64,000 nt of DNA from Saccharothrix deserti (lineage in GTDB: Bacteria; Actinomycetota; Actinomycetes; Mycobacteriales; Pseudonocardiaceae), in the NCBI RefSeq assembly GCF_009769385.1, contig NZ_VKAB01000001.1, positions 62,001 to 126,000 on the forward strand. Reading direction: 5' to 3'. Below the pieces are notes generated by a model. It saw nothing but the letters and a program-made list of their open reading frames with translations, ran no database searches and had not been told where the DNA came from. A program made the position numbers and the translations under genes. Below are positions 45,948 to 57,190 of the stretch, one piece after another. Each line of letters starts with the position of its first letter. Position 1 is the stretch's first letter.

Positions 45948-46409
45948 GTGAGCAAGTTGCCGGAAATGTTGACCATCGGGCAGGTGGCCGAACGCAGCGG
46001 TGTGCCGCACACCGCGTTGAGGTTCTACGAGGAACGGGGGCTGATCGCGTCCGTGCGGACGGCGGGCAACCAACGCCGGTACGCGCGGTCCGTGCTGCGG
46101 CGGTTGGCGTTCATCCGCACCGCGCAGCGGGTGGGGCTGTCGCTGGAGGACGTGCACGAGGCGTTGACGACGCTGCCGGACAACCGCACGCCGACCAAGT
46201 CCGACTGGAGCAGGCTGTCCACCAGCTGGCAGGTCGAGCTGGACGCGCGGATCGACGCGTTGCAGCGGCTGCGCGACCGGCTCACGTCGTGCATCGGGTG
46301 CGGCTGCCTGTCGCTGCGGAGCTGCTCCCTGCACAACTTCGACGACGAGCAGGCGGCGGACGGCCCGGGGGCGCCGAAGCTGAAGCCCGCCATCGAGGGC
46401 GGCACCTGA
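45948..46409 (+). CDS. soxR: Redox-sensitive MerR regulator SoxR
   Basis: A 153-residue MerR-family activator. The HTH reads LTIGQVAERSGVPHTALRFY with EERGLIAS. The [2Fe-2S] cluster ligands are CIGCGCLSLRSC near residues 109-120, the signature of SoxR. In actinomycetes SoxR usually responds to redox-cycling metabolites. Here it is divergent from the split transketolase operon, so that operon is a candidate target along with soxR itself. Confidence 0.9.
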   Translation: MSKLPEMLTIGQVAERSGVPHTALRFYEERGLIASVRTAGNQRRYARSVLRRLAFIRTAQRVGLSLEDVHEALTTLPDNRTPTKSDWSRLSTSWQVELDARIDALQRLRDRLTSCIGCGCLSLRSCSLHNFDDEQAADGPGAPKLKPAIEGGT

Positions 46410-46458
46410 AACCTCGCCAGGAGAAATCCGATTGCGCGGGCGTGCTGCACTGAGGACT

Positions 46459-47004
46459 GTGCAAGAGAAGGCTCTGCAAGAGAAAGACATGATCCGCTTG
46501 TCGAAGCGGATGTCGAAGTGCCTGCGCCACGACCCGCAACGGCTGGGGCTGACCCTGGACGCGGCGGGCTGGGTGGACCTGGACGGGTTCGTCGACGCCC
46601 TGGGCGTGACGCGTGAACAGGTGCTGGAAGTCGTGGCGCGCAACGACAAGCAGCGGTTCGAGATCGAGGGCGGGCGCATCCGGGCCAGCCAGGGGCACAC
46701 CGTGGCGGTGGAGTTGGACCTGCCCGTGGTCGAGCCGCCCGCGGTGCTGTTCCACGGGACGGTGGCCCGGTACCTGCCCGACATCCTGCGGGAGGGGCTG
46801 CGGCCGATGCTGCGGCACGACGTGCACCTGTCCGCTTCGGTCGAGACGGCGGTGCGGGTCGGGTCACGGCGGGGGAAGCCGGTGGTCCTGGTGGTCGACG
46901 CGGCCGCCATGTCCGCCGACGGGCACGAGTTCCGGGTGAGCGCGAACGGCGTGTGGCTGGCGGCTGCCGTGCCGCCTAACTACCTGCGAGAACACGTCTC
47001 GTGA
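46459..47004 (+). CDS. kptA: RNA 2'-phosphotransferase (Tpt1/KptA family)
   Basis: Transfers an internal 2'-phosphate of RNA to NAD+. The ~181-residue protein has RLSKRMSKCLRHDPQRLGLT, a winged-helix part (DLDGFVDALGVTREQVLEVV with NDKQRFEI), and the ADP-ribose transfer fold with LFHGTVARYLPDILREGLRP, RHDVHLSASVETAVRVGSRR and VVDAAAMSADGHEF. The likely catalytic Arg/His residues are in place. GTG 46459 has GAGG just upstream; an ATG ten codons later is the alternative. It overlaps the tetR gene tail by 29 bp. Confidence 0.85.
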   Translation: MQEKALQEKDMIRLSKRMSKCLRHDPQRLGLTLDAAGWVDLDGFVDALGVTREQVLEVVARNDKQRFEIEGGRIRASQGHTVAVELDLPVVEPPAVLFHGTVARYLPDILREGLRPMLRHDVHLSASVETAVRVGSRRGKPVVLVVDAAAMSADGHEFRVSANGVWLAAAVPPNYLREHVS

Positions 47005-47566
47005 GCCAGTCGAGGCCCGCGACCACCTCGTCCGGGCCGAGGCCGCGCACCTGTCTTTGGTACTGGTAGACCTCGGGGGCCAGCGGCGCCATCAGGGCGT
47101 CCACGACGGCCGCCGGGGCGCCGTCCACCAGCGCGGCGACGTGCCGCCGCCAGAACCCGTACGCACCGGTCCGGAACCGCGCCCGGCCCGTCTCCGCGCC
47201 GAGGACCAGGTGCAGGTGCCGTTCCAGCAGGCCGACCATGGTCCGGTAGAACGCGGCCAGCCGCTCGTCCGGCGGCGCGCCCGGTCCGAGCGGCGGCGGT
47301 CCGGTGAGGATGCGTTCCTGGATCTCGTACTCGTGCTCGTCCAGCAGCGCCTGCGCGATCGACGTCGTGTCCGGGTAGCGCCGGTAGAGCGTCGCGCGGC
47401 CCACCCCGGCGGCACGCGCGATGTCCTCCATCGTCACGCCGACCGCCCCACCGGCGGCCGCGAACACCGCTTCGGCGGCGGCGAGCACACGGGCCCGGTT
47501 TCGGGCGGCGTCGGCCCGTTCCCGGGGACGACCGACAGTGATGGTGGCCTCACCCGGTGACGACAT
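46976..47566 (-). CDS. TetR family transcriptional regulator
   Basis: A 196-residue regulator. HTH: RVLAAAEAVFAAAGGAVGVT, then MEDIARAAGVGRATLYRRYP. The C-terminal half (AFYRTMVGLLERHLHLVLGA and GFWRRHVAALVDGAPAAVV) resembles TetR_C domains of SACE_7040-like regulators. The ATG at 47564-47566 is used; a further 16 codons upstream are in frame but lack a ribosome site. It is convergent with kptA. Confidence 0.85.
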   Translation of the reverse strand: MSSPGEATITVGRPRERADAARNRARVLAAAEAVFAAAGGAVGVTMEDIARAAGVGRATLYRRYPDTTSIAQALLDEHEYEIQERILTGPPPLGPGAPPDERLAAFYRTMVGLLERHLHLVLGAETGRARFRTGAYGFWRRHVAALVDGAPAAVVDALMAPLAPEVYQYQRQVRGLGPDEVVAGLDWLTRRVLAGS

Positions 47567-47621
47567 GTGACCAACCATACGCAGACAGCCAAGCCGCACC
47601 CACGCCCACCACACGCCCCGC

Positions 47622-47747
47622 CCCGAACGCAGAACTCACCCAACCCGAGCGTTCGACTCTCGGCACCTGGGCGTTCGACTCTCGCGTGAGTCGAACGTTC
47701 GCGTGCCGAGAGTCGAACGTTCAGGTATGCCGAGTTCTGCGTTCAGG
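47622..47747. repeat. 126-bp near-palindromic array of 22-bp units (locus D)
   Basis: Six units: cores at 47627, 47649 and 47671, then inverted at 47695, 47717 and 47739, again 22-bp steps with 24 bp at the dyad. The loop is TCGCGT (47682-47687), as in locus A. The 60-nt arms match at about 48 positions. It ends 6 bp before the stop codon of the small membrane gene and 55 bp upstream of the tetR start. Confidence 0.85.
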
Positions 47748-47752
47748 TGGGG

Positions 47753-47908
47753 TCAGAGGAGCCAGGTCGCGGCGGCGCCCAGGGCTACCAGGGTGAGGAC
47801 GATCAGGACGATCGCCAGGCCGCGGGCCGTTTTCCAGGTGCTGTAGACGCCGCCGATCAGGAAGCCGGCCAGGGCCAGCAGGCCGATGACCACGTACTCC
47901 TTCGGCAT
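47753..47908 (-). CDS. Small membrane protein downstream of hisB
   Basis: A 51-residue protein with two membrane helices: KEYVVIGLLALAGFLIGGVY and GLAIVLIVLTLVALGAAATW, joined by STWKTAR. The ATG at 47906-47908 directly abuts the hisB stop codon, so it is surely co-transcribed with hisDCB. Function unknown. The same slot holds small hypothetical proteins in other actinomycetes. Confidence 0.7.
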   Translation of the reverse strand: MPKEYVVIGLLALAGFLIGGVYSTWKTARGLAIVLIVLTLVALGAAATWLL

Positions 47909-50925
<3,017 letters not shown>

Positions 50926-50928
50926 TCA

Positions 50929-50955
50929 AGAGTAAGCGGTCGCCAATTCCGTCAA
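50929..50955 (-). promoter_or_regulatory. Candidate hisD promoter
   Basis: On the minus strand TTGACG (50950-50955) and TACTCT (50929-50934) are separated by 15 bp, slightly short, with the ATG seven bases beyond. Confidence 0.35.
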
Positions 50956-50999
50956 CTGTCAGCCCGCGCCCGAGTGGCGAACCCGACAAACGGCGGCTA

Positions 51000-51071
51000 C
51001 CTCGATCTGTGATCGAGGGGCCACGCTGTGTATGTCCTACTTCCCGGTAACGCCCTACTTCCGGGTAACGC
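51000..51071. repeat. Palindrome and 18-bp direct repeat between hisD and the carboxypeptidase
   Basis: CCTCGATC-TGT-GATCGAGG (51000-51018) is a perfect dyad. Two direct copies of CCTACTTCCSGGTAACGC follow at 51036-51053 and 51054-51071, differing by one base. They lie in the divergent promoter region and could be regulator sites. Confidence 0.55.
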
Positions 51072-51125
51072 ACATCGACGTGCGTGCACATCTCCGTCGC
51101 AAACCCTGCTGATGATGGAGGCTTG

Positions 51126-52439
51126 ATGTTCACCAAGCGGCGCGGCCTTGTGGCCGCCGCGTTGGTCGCGAGCGTGACCCTGGTGCTCCCTGCGCACCCG
51201 GGGTCGGCGCAGCAGACGACTGCGCAAAACTCCGAGCGGACCGTCTTCGAGGTCACCGCGACCACCCCCGAGGCACGGACCAAGGTCGCCAGGACCGGGG
51301 TCGACATCCTCGGTCAGAACGGCGACAAGCTCACCGTGATCGCCGAACCGCGGCAGCAGTGGGCGCTGCGCGCCACCGGGCTGCCGATGAAGGACACGGG
51401 TGACGCGGACGCCCAGCTCGCGGGCCTGGGCAAGGCGGAGTTCACCGACCCCCAGCTCGGCACGCTGGACTTCCCGTCCGGCTACACCGGCTACCACAAC
51501 TACGCCGAGATGGTCGCCGAGATGAACCAGGCGGTGGCCGACCACCCGAACCTGGTCACGATGCGCAGCATCGGCAAGTCGTACCAGAACCGCGACCTGT
51601 GGATGATCAAGATCAGCGACAACCCGTCGGTCGACGAGGCCGAGCCCGAGGTGCTGTTCAACTGCAACCAGCACGCGCGTGAGCACCTGACCGTGGAGAT
51701 GTGCCTGCACATCATCAAGCGGTACACGGACAACTACGCGACCAACTCGACCATCAAGAACACGGTCGACAGCCGGGAGATCTGGGTGATCCCCAGCGTC
51801 AACCCGGACGGCTCGGAGTACGACATCGCCACCGGCTCGTTCCGCGCGTGGCGCAAGAACCGGCAGCCGAACTCCACCTCCACCGGCACCGACCCGAACC
51901 GCAACTGGGGCTACCAGTGGGGCTGCTGCGGCGGCTCCAGCGGCAGCGGGTCGAGCGAGACCTACCGCGGCCCGTCGGCGTTCTCCGCGCCGGAGACCGC
52001 CCGTCTCCGCGACTTCGTGGCGAGCCGCGTGGTCGGCGGTGTGCAGCAGATCAAGTCCAACATCGACTGGCACACGTACTCGGAGCTGGTGCTGTGGCCG
52101 TACGGCTACACCTACAGCGACACCGCGGCGGGCCTGAACGCCACCCAGGCGAACGTCTTCGCCACCCTCGGCAGGCGGATGGCCGCGCTGAACGGCTACA
52201 CCCCGCAGCAGGCCAGCGACCTGTACATCACCGACGGCAGCATCGACGACTGGATGTGGGGGGCGCACAAGATCTGGAGCTACACGTTCGAGATGTACCC
52301 CGCGTCGGCGAGCGGCACCAGCGGCTTCTACCCGCGTGACACGGTCATCGCGGCGCAGACCTCGCGCAACGACACCGCGGTCCAGTTGTTCCTGGACTAC
52401 TCGGACTGCCCGCCGAGGATCATCAGCGCAACCTGCTGA
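51126..52439 (+). CDS. Secreted M14 family zinc carboxypeptidase
   Basis: A 437-residue exported metallopeptidase. The signal peptide has [19 protein letters not shown] with cleavage near GSAQQ. A propeptide-like region of ~80 residues precedes the catalytic domain. Zinc ligands are in [12 protein letters not shown] (HxxE) and [15 protein letters not shown] (His); substrate Arg/Asn residues are in [15 protein letters not shown]; the catalytic Glu is in YTFEMYPAS. It probably trims peptides outside the cell. GGAGG precedes the ATG. It overlaps the convergent aminotransferase gene by 17 bp. Confidence 0.9.
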   Translation: MFTKRRGLVAAALVASVTLVLPAHPGSAQQTTAQNSERTVFEVTATTPEARTKVARTGVDILGQNGDKLTVIAEPRQQWALRATGLPMKDTGDADAQLAGLGKAEFTDPQLGTLDFPSGYTGYHNYAEMVAEMNQAVADHPNLVTMRSIGKSYQNRDLWMIKISDNPSVDEAEPEVLFNCNQHAREHLTVEMCLHIIKRYTDNYATNSTIKNTVDSREIWVIPSVNPDGSEYDIATGSFRAWRKNRQPNSTSTGTDPNRNWGYQWGCCGGSSGSGSSETYRGPSAFSAPETARLRDFVASRVVGGVQQIKSNIDWHTYSELVLWPYGYTYSDTAAGLNATQANVFATLGRRMAALNGYTPQQASDLYITDGSIDDWMWGAHKIWSYTFEMYPASASGTSGFYPRDTVIAAQTSRNDTAVQLFLDYSDCPPRIISATC

Positions 52440-53559
52440 CGGCCTCGACGGCCTCGACGGCCTGATCGACCTGCGCGGGCTCGACGAAGTAATGCGGTGA
52501 CGCCCTCACCACCTCGCCGAGCCCGCGCCGGGTCATGTCCAGCAGGGTCGAGGACGCCTCGCTGACGGTGACCGTGACACCGGCGCGGGCCAGCCGGTCC
52601 CGCACGTCGACCGCCGCCACGCCGTCCACGGTGAACGTGACGATGCCCGCCTTGCGCAGACCCACGTCCCGCACGGTCACGCCGGGCAGCGCGCCCAGGC
52701 CGTCACGCAGCCGCTGGGCGCGGGAGCCGACCTCGCGTTCGATCACGTCCAGGCCCTTGGCCAGCGCGTACCGGGCCGCCGCGATGAACCCGAGCCGGGC
52801 GGCGACGTTCGACTCCCAGATCTCGTACACCCGCGCGTCGTCCCGCAGCCTGATCCCGTCCGGCGCCACCCACTCGGCGCTGTGCAGGTCGATCAGCCTG
52901 GGCCTCATGCGCTCGGCGGCTTCACGCCGCACCACCAGCACACCGGTGCCGCGCGGCCCGCGCAGCCACTTGCGGCCGGTGCCCGCGATGAGGTCCACGC
53001 CCAGGTCATCGGCGCGCACCGGCAGCTGCCCGATCGACTGGCACGCGTCCAGCAGCACCAGCGCGCCCACCTCGTGCGCCGCGTCCGCGACCTCGCGCGC
53101 CGGGTTCACCAACCCGCTGTTCGTCGGCACGTGCACCAGCGAGACCAGCTTGACCCGCTCGTCCAGCATCTCCTTCAACGCCGCCACGTCGATCTGCCCG
53201 AACGAGTCCGACGGCACCGCCTCGGCGGTCGCGCCGACCTTCCGCGCCCGGTGCAGGATAGGAATCGCGGTGCCCGCGTACTCGGCCTCGCTGAACAGCA
53301 CGCGGTCACCGGCGGCCAGCGGCACCGCGTCGAACGCGGTCAGCCACGACCGGGTGGCGCTGTCGGTGAACGCGATCTCGTCCGGCGACGCGCCCAGCAG
53401 CTCGGCGAACACCCCGTACCCGGCCTCCAGGTCGTCCGCCCGCTCCCGCGCGGCCACGTACCCGCCGATCTCGGCTTCCCGCCGCAGGTGCCCGACGACC
53501 TCGTCCAACACCTCACGCGGCGGCAGCGAAGAACCGGCTGAGTCGAGGAAGATCGTCAC
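52423..53559 (-). CDS. Class V PLP-dependent aminotransferase-fold enzyme
   Basis: A 378-residue enzyme of the aminotransferase class V/cysteine desulfurase fold. It starts [20 protein letters not shown], and has [40 protein letters not shown] and the PLP Lys in [18 protein letters not shown]. It lacks the conserved active-site Cys loop of desulfurases, so it may be a lyase or transaminase of the EgtE/kynureninase-like type. The C-terminus is encoded by a 9-bp repeat (EAVEAV). AAGGGG precedes the GTG start. Confidence 0.75.
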   Translation of the reverse strand: MTIFLDSAGSSLPPREVLDEVVGHLRREAEIGGYVAARERADDLEAGYGVFAELLGASPDEIAFTDSATRSWLTAFDAVPLAAGDRVLFSEAEYAGTAIPILHRARKVGATAEAVPSDSFGQIDVAALKEMLDERVKLVSLVHVPTNSGLVNPAREVADAAHEVGALVLLDACQSIGQLPVRADDLGVDLIAGTGRKWLRGPRGTGVLVVRREAAERMRPRLIDLHSAEWVAPDGIRLRDDARVYEIWESNVAARLGFIAAARYALAKGLDVIEREVGSRAQRLRDGLGALPGVTVRDVGLRKAGIVTFTVDGVAAVDVRDRLARAGVTVTVSEASSTLLDMTRRGLGEVVRASPHYFVEPAQVDQAVEAVEAVSRLR

Positions 53560-53618
53560 TGCGTCCCCTTAGGCTCGTGGATCTCCACTATCGCCAAAAA
53601 GGTGCAAGAAGACCAGCA

Positions 53619-55175
53619 CTACCTGGGCGTCCACTTCTCCAGGTTCCACCACGGCCCCCACGACAGCGCGCCGTGCGCGTGCGGGTCCACGACCTCCTGG
53701 TAGCCGTTCCAGTTCTCCCGGACCACGTACGTGTGCTGCACCGCCGCCAGCACCACCATGCCCGGCGCGGCGGCGTACGCCCGCTGGAACTGCTTGTACG
53801 CCGCCGCCCGCTGCGCCGGGTCCAGCAGCGTGCGCCCGGTGTCGAGGGCCGCGTCGACCTGCTGGTTCGAGTAGCCCCACGGGTTGCCGGTGTGCAGCGG
53901 CCAGTAGGTCATCAGGTCCGGGTCGAACGGGGTGCCGCCGCCGTGCAGCATGGCGTCCACGCCGAGCCGGGGCGTGGCGGCCTCCCAGCTCAGCCCGGCC
54001 AGCTGCACGTCGATCCCGACCGCCTTGGCGTCCGCGGCGAACGCGGTGGCCAGGTCGGCGCGCACCACGTCGCCGATCGGGTACATCAGCACGAACCGGG
54101 CCGGCACGCCGTTGCGCACGCGCACGCCGTCCGCGCCGCGCACCCAGCCCGCCTGGTCGAGCAGCAGCTCGGCCTGCGCCTTGTCGTACTGGAACCCCGC
54201 GCCGGTCTCCACGAACTCCGGCAGCGTGTCCGGCACCGGTGTGCTCGCGGGCGTGCCCTTGCCGCCCAGCAGGTTGTCGACCATGCCCTTGCGGTTGACC
54301 GCCTGGTTCAACGCCATCCGGATCGCGCTGTCACCCGTCACCGGACCGCTCGGCAGCGTGATGGCACGCAGGTCGGCGCTGCGGTGCGTGATCACCCGCA
54401 TGCCGTTGACGGACCCGAACGACGCGGCCAGCCGGGGCGGCAGCTCGGTGCCGTCGAACTCGCCCGCCTGCATCCGCTGGGCGCGGGTGTTGTCGTCCGG
54501 CACGAACACGACGGTCAGCTTGCGGATCTTCGGCTCGCCGCCGAAGTAGGAGGCGTTGGCCTCCAGCACCATCCGGTCGCCCTTGCGCCAGTCCACCAGC
54601 TTGTACGGGCCGGTGCCGACCGGCTTCACGTCCCGCAACGGCCCGCCGAACGCCTCGCTGGGCAGGATGCCGAGCACCAGCATGTGCGGGAACGCGGCCC
54701 ACGGCCTGGCCAGCGTGAACCGCACCGTGCGCACGTCCAGCTGCTCCACGCCGGTCAGCTCCGCGTACGCGGCCCGTTCGGTCGAGCCGGACGCCGGGTC
54801 CAGCAGCGCCCGGTAGGTCGCCACCACGTCCTCGGGGCCGAACGCCGTGCCGTCGGTGAACTTGACGTCCTCGCGCAGCTTCACGGTCCAGCTCAGCCCG
54901 TCCGCGGCGGGCGCTGGCGCGTCGACCGCGAGCTGGGGCCGCACCGAGCCGTCCGCGCGGTGCTCCACCAGGCCGTCGTACAGCTTGGACACGCCCTCGC
55001 GGCCGTAGCCGAGCAGCGGGTTCAGCGTGGTCGGCTCGGCCGGGTCGGCCAGCACGAGCGCGCTGCCGTCGGCGGTGCCCTCGGCGCTCGGTGTCGTCGT
55101 GCCCGTGCACCCCGCTGCGACGAGGACGGCTGCGACGACTAGCGGCGGAAGGAGGGAGCGCACGAGACCCGACAC
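53619..55175 (-). CDS. Family 5 extracellular solute-binding lipoprotein (peptide/nickel type)
   Basis: A 518-residue lipoprotein. The signal peptide LLPPLVVAAVLVAAGC has its lipobox at AAGC. The mature part shows SBP_bac_5 features: PTTLNPLLGYGREGVSKLYDG, LSWTVKLREDVKFTDGTAFG, VGTGPYKLVDWRKGD and AQAELLLDQAGW. No permease or ATPase genes are adjacent. The start GTG at 55173-55175 lies only 17 bp from the divergent nitrilase start, so each promoter must lie partly in the other gene. A GTG four codons later is possible. Confidence 0.85.
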   Translation of the reverse strand: MSGLVRSLLPPLVVAAVLVAAGCTGTTTPSAEGTADGSALVLADPAEPTTLNPLLGYGREGVSKLYDGLVEHRADGSVRPQLAVDAPAPAADGLSWTVKLREDVKFTDGTAFGPEDVVATYRALLDPASGSTERAAYAELTGVEQLDVRTVRFTLARPWAAFPHMLVLGILPSEAFGGPLRDVKPVGTGPYKLVDWRKGDRMVLEANASYFGGEPKIRKLTVVFVPDDNTRAQRMQAGEFDGTELPPRLAASFGSVNGMRVITHRSADLRAITLPSGPVTGDSAIRMALNQAVNRKGMVDNLLGGKGTPASTPVPDTLPEFVETGAGFQYDKAQAELLLDQAGWVRGADGVRVRNGVPARFVLMYPIGDVVRADLATAFAADAKAVGIDVQLAGLSWEAATPRLGVDAMLHGGGTPFDPDLMTYWPLHTGNPWGYSNQQVDAALDTGRTLLDPAQRAAAYKQFQRAYAAAPGMVVLAAVQHTYVVRENWNGYQEVVDPHAHGALSWGPWWNLEKWTPR

Positions 55176-55179
55176 TACC

Positions 55180-55185
55180 TAGAGT
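55180..55185 (+). promoter_or_regulatory. Candidate -10 box of a leaderless nitrilase transcript
   Basis: TAGAGT lies seven bases before the ATG at 55193, and no ribosome site is present. The -35 would fall within the divergent lipoprotein gene. Confidence 0.4.
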
Positions 55186-55192
55186 GGGTGAC

Positions 55193-55972
55193 ATGCGTGT
55201 CGCCCTCTGCCAGATCAACTCGTCAACCGACCCGGCGGCGAACCTCGACCTGGTGCGTTCGGAGACCAAACGCGCGGCGGCGGGCGGTGCGCGCGTGGTC
55301 GTGTTCCCCGAGGCCACGATGTGCCGGTTCGGCGTGCCGCTCGGCATGGTGGCCGAGCCGTTGGACGGGACGTGGGCGAGCGCGGTGCGCGACATCGCCG
55401 ACGAACACGCCGTGATCATCGTGGCGGGCATGTTCACACCGGCGTTGGACGGCCGGGTGACGAACACCCTGCTGGTCACGGGCGGTGGTCACCACGTGGG
55501 CTACGACAAGATCCACCTGTTCGACGCGTTCGGGTTCACCGAGTCGCGCACGGTCGCGCCCGGTTCCGAGCCGGTGACCGTCGAGGTCGACGGCGTCACG
55601 CTCGGCCTGGCCACGTGCTACGACGTGCGGTTCCCCGAACTGTTCCGGGCGCTGGCGGACCGGGGCGCGACGGCGGTGCTGGTGTGCGCGTCGTGGGGCG
55701 CGGGACCGGGCAAGCGGGAGCAGTGGGAACTGCTGGTCCGGGCCAGGGCGCTGGACTGCACGTCGTGGGTGCTGGCCTGCGGCCAGGCCGATCCGCGGGT
55801 CGACCACAACGGCGCGCCCACCGGCGTGGGCTTCAGCACGGTGGCGTCGCCGCTGGGCGAGGTGGTCGAGCAGCTGGCGGGCGAGCCGGGCCTGATCCTG
55901 GTCGACGTGGACGCCGACGCCGTCACGCGGGCGCGGCAGACGTTGCCGGTGCTGGCGAACCGCCGGCTCTGA
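55193..55972 (+). CDS. Nitrilase superfamily carbon-nitrogen hydrolase
   Basis: A 259-residue hydrolase of the nitrilase/omega-amidase superfamily. The catalytic triad is visible: Glu in VVFPEATMCRFG, Lys in YDKIHLFDAFG and Cys in ATCYDVRFPELFRAL, with CASWGAGPGKREQWELLVRA as the usual downstream block. The close match to amidases acting on deaminated glutathione or omega-amides is a guess; substrates vary widely. Confidence 0.85.
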   Translation: MRVALCQINSSTDPAANLDLVRSETKRAAAGGARVVVFPEATMCRFGVPLGMVAEPLDGTWASAVRDIADEHAVIIVAGMFTPALDGRVTNTLLVTGGGHHVGYDKIHLFDAFGFTESRTVAPGSEPVTVEVDGVTLGLATCYDVRFPELFRALADRGATAVLVCASWGAGPGKREQWELLVRARALDCTSWVLACGQADPRVDHNGAPTGVGFSTVASPLGEVVEQLAGEPGLILVDVDADAVTRARQTLPVLANRRL

Positions 55973-55977
55973 CATTC

Positions 55978-56000
55978 TCGTGTGAGGTTTCCTCACACGA
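55978..56000 (+). terminator. Nitrilase gene terminator
   Basis: TCGTGTGAGG-TTT-CCTCACACGA: a perfect 10-bp stem with a 3-nt loop, beginning 5 bp past the stop codon. Confidence 0.7.
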
Positions 56001-56082
56001 ATGGGTGGCAGCCGAATAGGTGTCCCCTGGCGCTGGGAACCCTGCCTTCGCATGCGACATCACAGCGAAGGGGACCCAGGCC

Positions 56083-57135
56083 ATGATCAACCAGGCCGAC
56101 GTGGACCGCCTGTACGACTGCGAAGTGATCGACGAGCACGGTGAGCGCATCGGCTCCGTGAAGCAGGTCTGGCTCGACGACCGGGACGGTCGGCCGATGT
56201 GGGCTTCGGTGCACACCGGCCTGTTCGGCCGCAAGGAATCGTTCGTGCCGATCCAGGACGGGACCCTGGGCGAACGCACCATCACCGTGCCGGTGGACAA
56301 GCAGAAGGTGAAGGGCGCGCCACGGATCGACGTGTCGGACGAGCACATGTCCGCGAGCCAGCAGGACGAGTTGTACGAGTACTACGGACTGATCCCGGCC
56401 AACCGCAGCGGCGACCACGACCGGCTGCCGAGCCGCGAACGCTCCGACACCATGCCCATGCCCGCCACCGAACAGCCGATCTCCGCGCAGCCGATCTCTG
56501 AACAGCCGACGGTCGAACAGCCGGCCATCGACATCCGCAGGAAGGCCGCCGCCCAACAGCCGACCGTCGAACAGCCGACCGCCGAACAGCCGACCGCCGA
56601 ACAGCCGACCGCCGAACAGCCGGGCATCGACGTACGCGGGCGGACCGCCGCCGAACAGCGCGCCGAACAGCGCGCCGAAGAGCACGCCGAACAACGGGCC
56701 GGACAGCGAGCCGAACAGCGGGCCGAACAACGGGCCCGGCAGCGCGGACGCCACGAGACCCGGACCGGTGACTCGGTCACCCGGCACGAGGAAGACCTCG
56801 ACGTCGGCACCCGCATCGTGAAGGCCGGCCGGGTGCGGCTGGTCAAGCACGTGGTGACCGAGCAGAAGGACGTGTCCGTGCCGGTGTCGCACGAGGAGGT
56901 CCGCGTGGTGCGCGAACCCGCCGAGGGCACGCCGACCGGCGGCGCGTTCGGTGAGGAGGTGGCCGAGGTCACGCTGCGCCGGGAGGAGCCGGTGGTGAGG
57001 AAGAAGGTCAAGCCGGTGGAGAAGGTCCGGCTGGACAAGCAGACCTCGACCGAGCACCGGAAGGTCCAGGGCCAGGTGCGCAAGGAACAGGTGGACGTGG
57101 AGCGCGAAGACCCGACCGGGGATCGCGACTCCTGA
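56083..57135 (+). CDS. PRC-barrel and DUF2382 domain protein with repeat linker
   Basis: A 350-residue soluble protein. Residues ~5-80 form a PRC-barrel (VDRLYDCEVIDEHGERIGSV, then VWLDDRDGRPMWASV). The C-terminal ~110 residues are DUF2382 (RHEEDLDVGTRIVKAGRVRL, EEVRVVREP, LRREEPVVRKKVKP). Between them is a low-complexity linker of EQPT/EQPTAEQP and AEQRAEQR units encoded by 12-15-bp repeats. Related two-domain proteins are linked to general stress responses in actinobacteria and Deinococcus. GAAGGGGACC precedes the ATG. Confidence 0.85.
   Translation: MINQADVDRLYDCEVIDEHGERIGSVKQVWLDDRDGRPMWASVHTGLFGRKESFVPIQDGTLGERTITVPVDKQKVKGAPRIDVSDEHMSASQQDELYEYYGLIPANRSGDHDRLPSRERSDTMPMPATEQPISAQPISEQPTVEQPAIDIRRKAAAQQPTVEQPTAEQPTAEQPTAEQPGIDVRGRTAAEQRAEQRAEEHAEQRAGQRAEQRAEQRARQRGRHETRTGDSVTRHEEDLDVGTRIVKAGRVRLVKHVVTEQKDVSVPVSHEEVRVVREPAEGTPTGGAFGEEVAEVTLRREEPVVRKKVKPVEKVRLDKQTSTEHRKVQGQVRKEQVDVEREDPTGDRDS
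56478..56742. repeat. Coding tandem repeats in the DUF2382 protein linker
   Basis: GAACAGCCGACC-type units (translated EQPT) recur at irregular 12-15-bp spacing from about 56478 to 56625, then GCCGAACAGCGG-type units (AEQR) to about 56742. All keep the reading frame. Confidence 0.7.
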
Positions 57136-57138
57136 ACA

Positions 57139-57178
57139 GGACGTGCCCGCGCCTGATGCCCCGGGCGCGGGCGCGTCC
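57139..57178. terminator. 15-bp stem-loop between convergent genes
   Basis: GGACGTGCCCGCGCC (57139-57153) and GGCGCGGGCGCGTCC (57164-57178) pair with one mismatch around a 10-nt loop. It lies between the DUF2382 stop and the nadC stop and probably serves both. Confidence 0.75.
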
Positions 57179-57190
57179 CCTGTCGGCGGC

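Noticed and set aside
55973-56082. Stress sigma factor promoter before the DUF2382 gene
   Set aside because: GTTT and GGGTGG are present but spaced 12 bp apart, too short for the usual SigB-type spacing.
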